64,000 nucleotides of DNA from Toxotes chatareus (lineage: Eukaryota; Chordata; Actinopteri; Toxotidae): positions 102,203 through 166,202 of the forward strand of contig JAFBJY010001471.1 of assembly GCA_016801885.1 (NCBI GenBank). The letters are read 5' to 3'. This document shows, piece after piece, positions 48,340 to 57,958 of the stretch. The first letter of the stretch is position 1; every line of letters begins with the position of its first letter. A program made the translations under genes and the position numbers. The notes beneath the pieces are model-generated. The model saw only the letters and a list, made by a program, of their open reading frames with translations, was not told the DNA's origin and did not search any database.

Positions 48340-51108
48340 AGAAGAATAGAAAGAATAGAAATCTTTTTTAATCCCCTTTTGGGCGCACCAAAAAACCAAA
48401 AAAAACAGTAAAGCGCGTACAAAAAAAGTAAAAATAACTAAAGGGTTTGTTAAAAAATAACAAAATGCTGATATAAAATGGAATGTAAATGAAATAAAAT
48501 ATAAAAATTTAAAAAAAATAAATAAATTTAAATATTTAATTAAAATAGAACAATGGTTAAAAAATTTTTAAAGTATATACAAACATTTAAAAAAAAAATT
48601 TTCCCCGGGGGTGGGAAAAAATAAATTCTGCCCTGAGTTATTGCACATTAGTATTTAGTATTTAATTTATTCCCATGGGTTATTTTATATGAATAAGGGG
48701 TCCCGGGGGTTCTCCTTTCCCCTCCCTCTCCCTCCCCCCTCCTATTGGGGTTTAGTTTGATGGCCTGGGGCAAAGGGTTTTGGGGTTGGGCCACTTTGGG
48801 GGGGAAAAGGCCCAAACTTTCTTTGACAGGGAATAGCATCTCATAATAAATTTTTTAGTGATCTCCCTCTGCCCTGTCACCAGGAGTCCCGCTTCATGCC
48901 GACCACAGGCCCCCCGCCTGAAGGTTTGCCGTCTTTGCCCCTTTTTTGGGATGCCCCCCCCAACAGACAACAGCATAAAAAATTTTCTAACCCCAGACTG
49001 GTAAAACATCCCCGGAGTTTTCAGATGTTAAAAAAGGGCCCCAGTCTCCTTGAGGGGCAGGCGCCTGGCCCTTCTTTTCAGGGGATCTGAAGTGAAGTCC
49101 AGCTTGTTTTCCACGCCCCGAGGCTTGGGCCCCCAACTCCACCTTTTGTCCGTGGTCACGACGTGGTTTGGGGGTGGGCTTCCTGAAAAGATGACCAGCC
49201 CCTTTGTCTTGGGGCGTTGGGGAATGGTTTGCTCCCGGCAACAAATCTGAACTAAGTTCCCTTCTCCTCCCTTCCCTCATCCCTTTCTCCCACGATGGGT
49301 TGTTCTGAAAATTTGGGGGTTACCTTTGAGTTGCGAAGTCTGGGGTAGAGGGGGAAGAGGAGGGGGACCCCCCCTTGGGGTGCTCCTGTCTGATGACAGT
49401 GTCAATGCTCCTTTACCTGACAAACTGGTCTTCCGGGGGTGTCGCAATCCCGGACACCCAATGGGCCTTTCATCCCCCCCCAGTTTTCCCGTAGCAGGGC
49501 TGGATGGTGTTAAGGCGAGAAACCAAAGGTTTCCCGTCTCCCCCCCTTGTCCCGATGCTTTGGGCACGGTTAGAAAAAGGGAAAAATTTCCCCCCACCCC
49601 ACCCCCTTTGGCAAACTGGGGGGGTCCCACGATGCACTTGGGGCTTGAGGGGGATTGAGGTTTCCAGGGCTTCATCAGCTGGGGTTGAGTGCCCTGGTCT
49701 GTAGTCGTTCACTCACCTGGGCGGTTTTTTTTTGGGACTGGGCGTGGGGTGTTTTCCCCGGGACACCCCCCCAGCGAACGTTGTTGAAAACCTGCTGGGG
49801 TTCACCCCGTTCACCCGGTCCTAAGCAGGGGAAGGGCCCTGTCAGGGAAAGCTGCTTTTCCCCGGGGGAAGCCCCGCTCCCTCACCTTTTTCTGCTTTTG
49901 GGGGAGGGGGGGTTGGGGGGTTTGGGGGGGGGTAAGAGGGGGGGGGGCTCGGGGATGGGGGTCAGGGGTTTGTGCTGAGTGGGGGGGGGGGGGGGTTGGG
50001 GCGGTTTAAAAGGGGCAACTTGTTTTTCCCCCTGCTTTGTGCCTTTTCAAAGCCTGTGATGGTGTTGAAAATCCCAGACCTCCTCAAACTCTCCTCACTT
50101 TTCTCCCCTTTCCCCCAGGTGTCCTTTGCCTCTTTCAGGCATTGCTTCCCCCCCCTTTTCTGATTGTTTCCTTTTGTCTTTGTTCATGAAAGCCCCCTTC
50201 TTCCTGTTGAGGAGCTTCCCCCTTGTGTTCCCAAGGTTTATTATTTGGGGAACACAGACTTTTGGGGGGTGTCCAAAAAGAAGTTTTAAAACAGTCAGAC
50301 AGTGGCCTGTGCCCCAAATTTCCCCCATGATTTTTAGGCTGTCCAATTTGGGGTCAAAACCCTTTAGGCATCCCCCCTCAGGTAATTCCTGATTGGGGTT
50401 GGGGTTCTAGACAACCCCCTTTACCAGGGGGTGCTTTGGTGAGTAACAGATTGTGGTCAGACTTTCAGTGGGGGGGGAGGCTTGTGCCCTTCACATTGGC
50501 ATGCGGTCTTTTGTTCTTTTGCCTCGTGGGACACACACCTGGTAGAAGGAGGCCAAGGTAGATCCCGGGGGAGCATGGTTAAAGTCCCAATATGACCATA
50601 AAGCTAGGGGGGGCCCAGTTTGGGTCGGGGGTCACTGTGTGTTTTTCTCCGGCAGCTGATGCATCTCCGGAATGTAAACTCGAAGCACCCATTCGCTTGG
50701 CAAGTTATGGCGCGGGGTAACGGTACAGCTCAAGTCCCCAAACACAGTATTTTTCCGAAAACATGTCCCGGGCAACACCACGTTTTTTCCCCTAGATGAA
50801 AACCCCCCCACCTCTGCTCTTCCCCAAACGTTTTTCCTTGGCTCTCCGAAATAAAACCCCTGATCCCGAGGCCCCTATCACGGGGGACCCGCCTTGAAGA
50901 TGAAAGCTGCACTCACGGGTTTGTTGGGTTTTTCAGTGCAAAAAGCTCATCCATCTTTTCGGAATGGGGCGCCCATTAAAAAAGGGGATCGCCGCGGCCT
51001 TTTTGAGCCTTAACCTCCTGCCTTTTCAGCCCTGAACTTCCTCTCCTCTGCCCTTCGTTTTGCTGCATTCCGGGTGTCTTTGTGCAAAAATTCTTTTTGT
51101 AGGGAGAT
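48340..51108 (-). mobile_element. CR1/Rex1-group LINE, decayed, inserted in an NLR intron
   Basis: On the minus strand the element reads 5' to 3' from 51.1 to 48.3 kb. The endonuclease end is marked by GDFNHA at about 50575-50592, then CPTR (about 50530) and SLPPTE. A linker with FPNNKPW (50229-50255) and LNRKKGAFMNKDK follows. The reverse transcriptase part has an FNTIQP-like segment and TGAPQG (49373-49391), then LRRELSSDLLPGANHS and FRKPTPKPRRDHGQKVELG (about 49130-49200). The catalytic F/YxDD box could not be found between 49270 and 49370. The 3' tail reads GAATAGAAAGAATAGAAATC on the plus strand at about 48345. Many frameshifts; not active. Confidence 0.82.
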
Positions 51109-51344
51109 GGGAAAAAACTGAAATATATTTGTTTATGGAGTTGGAAAAAATTGGATGTGATTTTAAGCTTTTTTTTGTTAAATGGGGTTTTAAATCTGGC
51201 TCAATTTTCCCCAGTCATGGGTAAACCACGGGAAAAAAAACAGATTTTGAAGATCCTCAGTGTGGATCATAATATCAGTGTGATGTCTCACTTTTCTGTC
51301 CAAAAATTTCCCTCATATTCATCTCAACCAATAAACAATGGGGT

Positions 51345-51488
51345 CTGACCTCCCGAGTCTCCCGTCCATTGGGCTCTGCAGAAAACCACAGATGCTTCAA
51401 ATCCCAGGTTTTTTTCACTCACTCCCGGGGTTTTCAGATGGGGGTTGGGCTTCAGGCTGGGAGAAGCACATGATCTCTGAAAAAATGC
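51345..51488 (-). pseudogene. NLR LRR exon, copy 5
   Basis: Matches the 54505-54626 exon and its flanking intron (CCCTCATATTCATCTCAACC, then CTCTGCAGAAAACCACAGAT) base by base with indels. The coding strand is minus and encodes a SLKPNPHLKTPG-like LRR stretch. The acceptor CAG survives (TTTGCAT...CTGCATTTTTTCAGAG context), but the frame is broken. Confidence 0.65.
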
Positions 51489-51766
51489 AGGGAAATCAAC
51501 CTGAATAAAAAAAATAAAAAATGTGGTTTGGAGAAAAATCCCCCGCTTGAAAGCGTTGAGTGTTTCATCATTTCAGGCTGAAGAAAGGGTTGAGAATGTA
51601 AAGTTTGGAAATGGAAAATCCAAAAACCTGAACCAACAGGTTTCCAAAACAGTCAATTTTAAAAACAAACACAGCTCTCATTAACTTATCCTATAAAACA
51701 CAGATCATAAAACAAAGGGGAAAAATTTCTTAATGTGGAATTTTTTATGTGAAAAATATAAAAATC

Positions 51767-52604
51767 AACTGGGTATAGTCACAATTTCTCTTTAGACACT
51801 GTTCAGTTGGATATTGGGGCCCCTTGAGGGCTCCAGGCCCGAATCATCCCCCCGGCTCCAGGCCTAGCTGCTGAGGGACATCCACATGATGTACTGCTTC
51901 TTCCTCTTTCTGCTTTCTCTCCTCAGACCTCACTCTCAAATCTAATAGCCTTTAGCCCATGTCGTTAACACCTGTGTCCTCTGTCCCCGTAGTCCTGTGC
52001 TTTGTTTCTCTCTCTGATGTCTCTTTTCTCTGTGCCTTTACTGCAGGTACCCCTCTGGCTCCAGGCTGCTTGTCCCATGATTCTGCGCCCACCCACCTGC
52101 CACTATTTAGCCCATGTTTACAATGATCTATTTTTAACATGTTTTATGTTCCGTTCTGCTACAGATAAATATTTGGATTAATGACCTTTGACATAGCTTA
52201 ATGAAATAATTGCCAGTCACTGACAGCTTTTTGCCTCCGATGCTCTGTTTCATAATTCTAATCTGCTGAGCACACATAGCCAATAAGCTTTGTTCACTAA
52301 CTGTAATGTAAGTACTGACCCACATTGTCTGTATTATGCCATGTCTTTCTCCCCTCTCTCCTCCAGAGTCTAGCTGTCCCTCTCTTCCTCCTTACCCTCC
52401 TTTCACCCCAGCTGACCATCGGCAGGGAGGGTCCCCATCTAATGAGTTCTGCTCAGGAAGGTTTCTTCCTATTAAAGGAGGTTTTCCTTTGCATAGTCGT
52501 AAGTGCTTGCTCTGGGGTCGAGCTCTGGGTCTATGGCCAGCTTTGAGAACAATTTTGATTATGGAAGAGCGCTATATAAATAAATTAATTGGGTGAATTG
52601 AATT
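51767..52604 (+). mobile_element. Fish retroposon fragment (LINE 3'-end type) in the NLR array
   Basis: The 3' end carries GGTTTCTTCCTATTAAAGGA, AGTGCTTGCTCTGGGG, GCGCTATATAAATAAATTAA and a final GAATTGAATTGA, a 3' end familiar from fish non-LTR elements with (GAATT)-type tails. Upstream are CTGCTTCTTCCTCTTTCTGC and related CT-rich blocks, also typical. Its limits are set by the paralogous unit at 54885-54905, which lacks it. There is no intact reading frame. The sequence is notably cleaner than the surrounding DNA. Confidence 0.8.
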
Positions 52605-53649
52605 GAAGATGAGGTGTTCCAAAATAAAAGTCAATTAGCAAGTGTTGGATTTTTGAATCTTCATTCCAATGAGTTTGAAATGAAGCTGAACAAGATGCTC
52701 AGTGGCAGATCAGCATCAAATCTCTGAGCTCGTCTCCTTCAAAGTCCCACATTCACACTCAGGTTTAACAGATTTGGAAGAAAAGTTTTCAGCGTTCACT
52801 GGTTCCAAATGGGAAGTACACCATGTTAGCAGCGAAATAATAGTTTGAGCCTTCGATGTTTGAGTGTGACTGAAGTTTGTGTTGAGGAAGTTTGAGAAGC
52901 TAGACATTCCTTTTATGTACAGTGTGTTGAATGACAGTACATCCCCATTCAATCATGTGTCTTTGGTCCCAAAGCAAAGTTCAACTAATCCAACACTCTC
53001 TCTCCACATTTGAAGCTGCGTTCCCCATTGCTTCTGGGATTCCTGGCCCCCCCCTTTCCCGGTGGCTGTCAGCTTAGGGGGGTCTGGTCCCCAGTTTGTT
53101 CCTTGACAAAAACAGGGCTTGCACCCCCTGGACTCCCGTGATTGGTGGCTTGTGGAGCGAGGGGAAAGACCGGGGTTTAACTTTTTTCTGCTCTGTTTTC
53201 TTGGGTTTCCCAAAATTTTTGTGTCCCCGTTCAGCTCACAGGGGTAGCTCTTTAATGTCTTCAGGAACATTTGAAAAAGCCCCTTATTTAAACCATGGTC
53301 CGTGTCCTCTTGTACGCAGGCTTTTTACTTGCCTGTGGTGAGGCCTTGGGAAAGTTGAACACTTTTCCTTCAGACCTGCTCACGCGGGTTTTACAGTTCT
53401 TAAAATCCCGATCTAATGAGACTTTTGGGAAAAACACAAAACTCAACTCAGTCAAACTTTTACACTTTAATTGGGCTTGAGTCAGAATCAAACTTTCAAA
53501 GCTTTTAAAAACCTTTTAAAATCAAGTCACCTTTCCCTTCCTTTCAACATTTTATACTTTAATTTAGAAATTCTGAAGGGGAAATTTTACCCTTAAATAC
53601 TGAATAAACACAACTTTAATTATTCATCTCAGCCCCAAATAAACAATGG

Positions 53650-53792
53650 GTCTGACCTCGGGCTCCCCCGACTGGGCTCTGCAGAAAACCACAGTCCTTA
53701 TCCTGAATTTCAGGGTTTTCCCCCAGGTCAGGTGTCTCAGATGGGAGGGGGTTGGGCTTTAGGCTGGGCCAGAAGGGCTGATCTCTGACAAC
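53650..53792 (-). CDS. NLR LRR exon, copy 4
   Basis: The minus frame runs through VVRDQPFWPSLKPNPLP, a segment equivalent to the SHLRxLDLSxNxLQDSG LRR core, and ends with CGFLQSPVGGARGQT near the donor, as in fish NLR LRR exons (C/LGFLxSPDxxLETLR). It is homologous to the copies at 55885 and 56434. The acceptor reads CTCAG before GTTGTCAG. The core LRR is broken by one or two indels. A single LRR exon of about 145-170 bp is usual for this family. Confidence 0.65.
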
Positions 53793-54504
53793 CTGAGAAA
53801 CCCAACCCGAATAAAAAGAATAAAAAAATGGGTTTAGGGGGACAAAGTTCCGTTGAAAGCCGGGTGTTTCATCTCTGTTAGAGCGAAAGGGTTGAGAATG
53901 TAAAATTTGGAAAAGGCCCAAACACCTGAACCAAAGATGCGCAAAAACAGTCAGATACTAAAAAAAAATCAAACAAGCTCTTAAATTAATAAACATGTCC
54001 AATAAAAACAAGGGCTTGCTCAAAACCCTTCCCGCTCCCCGTGGCCCATCTTCAAACTCATTTTTACATTTTTCAGATTCAAAAACCAAAGTTTTTGACA
54101 GAGAAAAAGTCAGGTGAAGTTTGGAGGAAAAGGGAACAAATGATTGAACAAAAAGGAAAATTTTTCTTCATTTGGGGCATTTAACAAACATTGAGTTTTC
54201 TCTGAAATTTTTGGTCTAAATTTTTCATCACTTTCAGTCGTGTTAAGGAAAAAAACGAATATATTTTGTTGATGTGAGTGTAAAAACTTGGGTGGATTTA
54301 AAAAGGAAAATTTTTTTTTAAATAAAATTTAAATTTAGCTCAAAAGTTGTTTTACCATGGGCTAAACCCCAGAAGAAGAAAACAGACTTTACCCTGGGGT
54401 CCTCAGTGTGGATCTATAATATCGTGTGATGTCTGCCTTTCTGTCCCAAAATTTCCCTCATATTCATCTCAACACAAGTAAAAATGGAGTCACCTCAAGC
54501 CCTC

Positions 54505-54626
54505 CAGTCTGGACTCGAAAAAAACAGATCCTTCGTCCGAACCCAGGTTGTTTTTCCCCCTCAGCCCGGGGGTTCTCAGATGGAGGTTGGGTTTAGGCTG
54601 AAGAGAAGCCGCTGATCTCGACAACC
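54505..54626 (-). pseudogene. NLR LRR exon, copy 3
   Basis: Minus-strand sequence keeps the LKPNPHLRTPGL-type core and a flanking CCAGACTGGAGGG at the donor side, but the acceptor is altered (CTCGGGG before TTGTCGAGATC) and indels break the frame. It sits in unit 1, about 0.7 kb downstream of copy 4. Confidence 0.6.
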
Positions 54627-55884
54627 CCGAGACTCAACCTGAAAAAAAATAAAAAATTGGTTTGGGAAGCCTGGGGGTTTGGGTTTCATCATCTTTCAGA
54701 GCTGAAGGGTTGAGAAGCAAATTTGGTGGCCCCAAAAACCCCGAACCAACGGATGCACAAAACAGTCAGAACTAAAAACAAAAACGCCCCTTTTCAGTCA
54801 CCTAAAAATTAAATCTAAAGCAAAAAAGGAAAAAAACATTTCTTTCTGTCTTAATGTGGGAAAATTTGCTTTTTATGTGAAGAAATATAAAAAATCCTGA
54901 AGGGGAAGATGAAATTGTTCCAAAGTAAAGAGTCAATTAGCAAGTGTTGATTTTGAATTTTTATTCAATAGTCTGAAATATAAATAACAAATGCTCATTG
55001 GGTCAGACAAATCTCGAAAATCTTCCTTAAAAGTCCCATTCCCCAGGTTTCGTTTGGAAAAAGTTTTTTAAAAGGCAAGGTTTCAAATCAAAACTTTCAT
55101 ATTTTGGAATCTAGTTTTAGCCTTTGATGTTTTGGTATGAATTTTTTGGGGTTTAAGTGCAGATTTCCCCATGTGCAGTGTGTTGGGTGGGCATTTCTCA
55201 TTATCATTGTCTTTGGTCCAAAAAAGTTCACCATCCAACACTCTCTCTCCACATTTGGTCTGTTGCTTGCCCCGGGTTCCGGCCCCCCCTTCCTGGTGGC
55301 TTCACTTGGGGGGCTGTGTCCCCAGTTTGTGTCCCCTTTACAAAAACACAGTGGATGTTGACACCAGTGGACTCAGTGATTGGTGGTGTTGGGGCTGAGA
55401 AAAGGAGAGGGGTTTTAACCCTCTCTCTGCTCTTTTTCATTGGTTCCCAACTTTTTGTCCCATTCAGCTCACAGCTGGGGAGCTCTTGAATTCCCCAGGA
55501 GACACTTGGAAAATGTCCCCTCCATATTTAAAAAAGGGGACGTGTCCTCTCGGGCGAGGGTTTTCCCGTGCCTGTGGGGGGCCATTGGGGAGCAAACATT
55601 TACCTCAATCCCCATTTGTAAATCGCTTGTCAAAAAATCCCATCTCAAGGACTTTTGGGAAAATAACCAACTCAGTAAACTGCACACTGCAATTGGACTG
55701 TAAAACAGAATCAAATCATTTTCAAACTTTAAAATCTTTGAAAATCAAGGGCAGCACTTTTACAACTTCCTTTTAAACCCTTTCACACTTTGAATTTAGA
55801 AATTCTGAAAGGGGATTTGACCTTAAATACTGAATAAAGCACAACCCCATCATATCCATCTCAACCAAGTAAACATGGGGCTGA

Positions 55885-56032
55885 CCCAGGTCTCAGGGCC
55901 ACAGTCAGACTCGCAGAAACCACCAGATCCTTATCCTGAATCCTGCAGGTTGTTTTTTCCCCAGGGCCCGGGGTCCAGATGGGAGGGGGTTTGGGCTTGG
56001 CTGGGCCCGAGGCACAGCTGATCTCTGACAAC
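55885..56032 (-). CDS. NLR LRR exon, copy 2
   Basis: A clean acceptor (CTGCAG before GTTGTCAGAGATCAG, exon start 56032) is followed by a frame reading VVRDQLCLGPSQAQTPSHLD and, in another phase, the SLKPNPLPSGP core, then LQDSG and the CGFLQSD end. One or two indels shift the frame. LRRs of this family form the ligand-sensing or autoinhibitory C-terminal solenoid of the receptor. Confidence 0.68.
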
Positions 56033-56284
56033 CTGCAGCCCCAACCTGAATAAAGAAAAAAGATGTGAGTTTGGGGACAAAAATTTCTTGAAAAAGTTGG
56101 GTTTACATCTGTTCAGAGCTGAAAAAGGTTGGGAAAGTACAAGTTTGGAAAATGGAAACCCAAACACCGAACCAACAGGATGCACAAAACAGTCCCAAAA
56201 CTAAAAAATCAAACAAGCCCCATTCTTCAGTCCCATAAACATCACAGATCTAAACAAAAAAGTGAAGAAAAATTTTTTTTGTCT

Positions 56285-56434
56285 CTCAGTCGCCTCAGGT
56301 CCGTCCACAGTCTGGATCTGCAAAAACCCCCAAAACACTTCCCCTGAAACTTGGGTCGTTTTTCCCCTCGGTCCAGGGGTTTGATGGGGGGGTTGGGCTT
56401 CAGGCTGAGGAGAGAAACACGGATCTCTGACAAC
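56285..56434 (-). CDS. NLR LRR exon, copy 1 (nearest the NACHT exon)
   Basis: Acceptor ATGCAG before GTTGTCAGAGATC gives an exon start at 56434. The frame reads CRLSEIRVSLLSLKPNP and continues with PIKPLDRGE in place of HLRELDLSxN, then a CGGFCRSRLWTDLRRL end that corresponds to GFLxSPDCGLETLR. Indels are few. Its position after the NACHT exon, with a 1.5-kb intron, fits the standard gene order. Confidence 0.7.
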
Positions 56435-56459
56435 CTGCATCTCAATAATAAAAAAAATC

Positions 56460-57180
56460 ATGGATAAAAATAATTTCTAACCAACAATTTTAATCAATGG
56501 CTTTCACAAAGAGAGGGGCTTTTTCCTTTTATTGTGGATCATCATAATGTCCCCTTTACCATCATCCAAAATTACCACAACATTTTTACAACATTTTAAC
56601 CAGATTAAAATGCTGTACCGTCAAGTCTGGGAAATTTGAAGAAAAAATCAAATCAGACATTTGGGCTCAAATCTTTTCTCATTGAAGTTTTAAGACCTTT
56701 TCTTCCTGAACTTTGTGTCATTAAACAACATTAATGGACAAATTCATTTTTTGATTTAAAAAAGTCAGATTCAAAGATTTAAAAAAGTCTTTGGTGGGTC
56801 TTTCCTTGGGCCCCACTGACTGTAAATGCTCCTCCCAACTACCTCGAAATGACTTCAAGGTTCATGTGCTGAATGAAGGTGGCCTGATTCTACTCTCCTC
56901 TAAACCGGGAGAAAACACCCGCTTCACAAAACAAAATATGGAAAAACTTTAAAGGGCATTTGGAGTTTAAAAGGGGGTCTTTGGCAGAAAAGGGAAAATA
57001 ATATTCATAATTTTTTTCAAATAGGTTTAATCATCTGAAAAGTGAAAAGAAAAAAAAAAGATTCAAATAAATTTAATAAATGAACAAAAAGAATTAAATT
57101 AAATTTCTAATAAAAGAAAAACTTTAAAGAATAATCACAACAACTGAAAATCTACATTTGACAAACAACATTTAAAACAT
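56460..57180. other. Intron of the NLR gene
   Basis: AT-rich DNA between the first LRR exon and a dispersed repeat. It has no coding features and no element I can name. Confidence 0.45.
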
Positions 57181-57780
57181 CTGTAAGACTATGGGGGAAA
57201 GGGAAGGACTAGACCCAAATGCAAGACTCCCAAAACATCCCAAATAAAAATTTATTTTTTTCAAACAAAGAACAACGAAAATCACTGGGTAGGAGGGGGA
57301 CAAATAACTGGACAAATAACCCAAAAAAAAACCCCCGAAAGGGAAAGGCACTAAAACAAAAAAATTTCAAAAAAAAAATCGCCTAAAAAGAGGAAAATGT
57401 TAAACAAAAACAAAAAAACCAAAAAATACAAAAACCCGATGGGGAAAAAAACGAGAGGCAAGGGGGAAACAAAAACAAAAAGGGAAAAAAGGGACAAAAA
57501 CGGACTAAACATGAGACAAAACATGGGAAAATGGCGGGGGCGAAGAGCATGAGACAAAACTATGGTTAAAAAGCAACTGACACTGGACAAGAGCATGGAC
57601 TATATATACACAACAGGTAAGAAACAGGGGTGGAACCAATTAGGGAGGAAAACAATAAGCATGAAACAAGACAAAGACAGGAAGTTTAACAAGACCGAGA
57701 TGCACAAGGGCAGAATTTCCAAATAAAACAGGAACTATAACAAAAGCTTAAACTAGAGTTCCAAAAGATTCAAAAATCAG
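57180..57780. repeat. A-rich fish interspersed repeat within the NLR intron
   Basis: Purine/A-rich sequence with ACTAAACATGAGACAAAACA, GAGCATGAGACAAAACTA, TAATTAGGG-type and ACAAGACAAAGACAGGAAGT followed by AAATAAAACAGGAACTATAA. The vocabulary is that of a common teleost interspersed repeat end; the class is uncertain. Its reverse complement gives a 81-codon F/L-rich frame that is not a gene. Confidence 0.5.
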
Positions 57781-57958
57781 CCCCCTAGGGCTAGCTGCGA
57801 TCGACAATATCTCCAGAAACACACACACAGCAGCTGACCTAAAGATTATAAAACTATAAGGAGAATAATGAGAATAATTTCATACTGTGTGTATATTAGA
57901 AAAACTAAACTACTAATCTACACTGACTGATAATGTTAAAGATCATGTCTGGACTTAC

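Larger units (their letters stand above)
52605..54892. repeat. Tandemly duplicated NLR LRR block, unit 1 (~2.29 kb)
   Basis: Starts with GATGAGGTGTTCCAAAATAA and AGTCAATTAGCAAGTGTTGG and ends with TTAATGTGGGAAAATTTGCT just before the same start sequence recurs at 54893. It contains an upstream segment (52940-53300), LRR exon copy 4 (53650-53792) and LRR exon copy 3 (54505-54626). The left neighbour (about 47.6-51.77 kb) has the same LRR order but is stretched by the LINE. Confidence 0.8.
54893..56460. repeat. Tandemly duplicated NLR LRR block, unit 2 (shortened)
   Basis: Repeats unit 1 from GATGAAATTGTTCCAAAG onward, including AGTCAATTAGCAAGTGTTGA and the 55160-55500 segment. Its two LRR exons are only about 250 bp apart, because the intron that in unit 1 holds ACATTTAACAAACATTGAG is mostly absent. 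It adjoins the NACHT-side introns, so it is the 5'-most LRR block of the gene. Confidence 0.78.

Noticed and set aside
52940..53300. 105-codon minus frame repeated at 55228-55440, possible extra NLR domain
   Set aside because: The two copies are conserved as DNA because of block duplication, not as protein; frames differ, and no FISNA, B30.2 or LRR pattern is visible. Read as duplicated intron.
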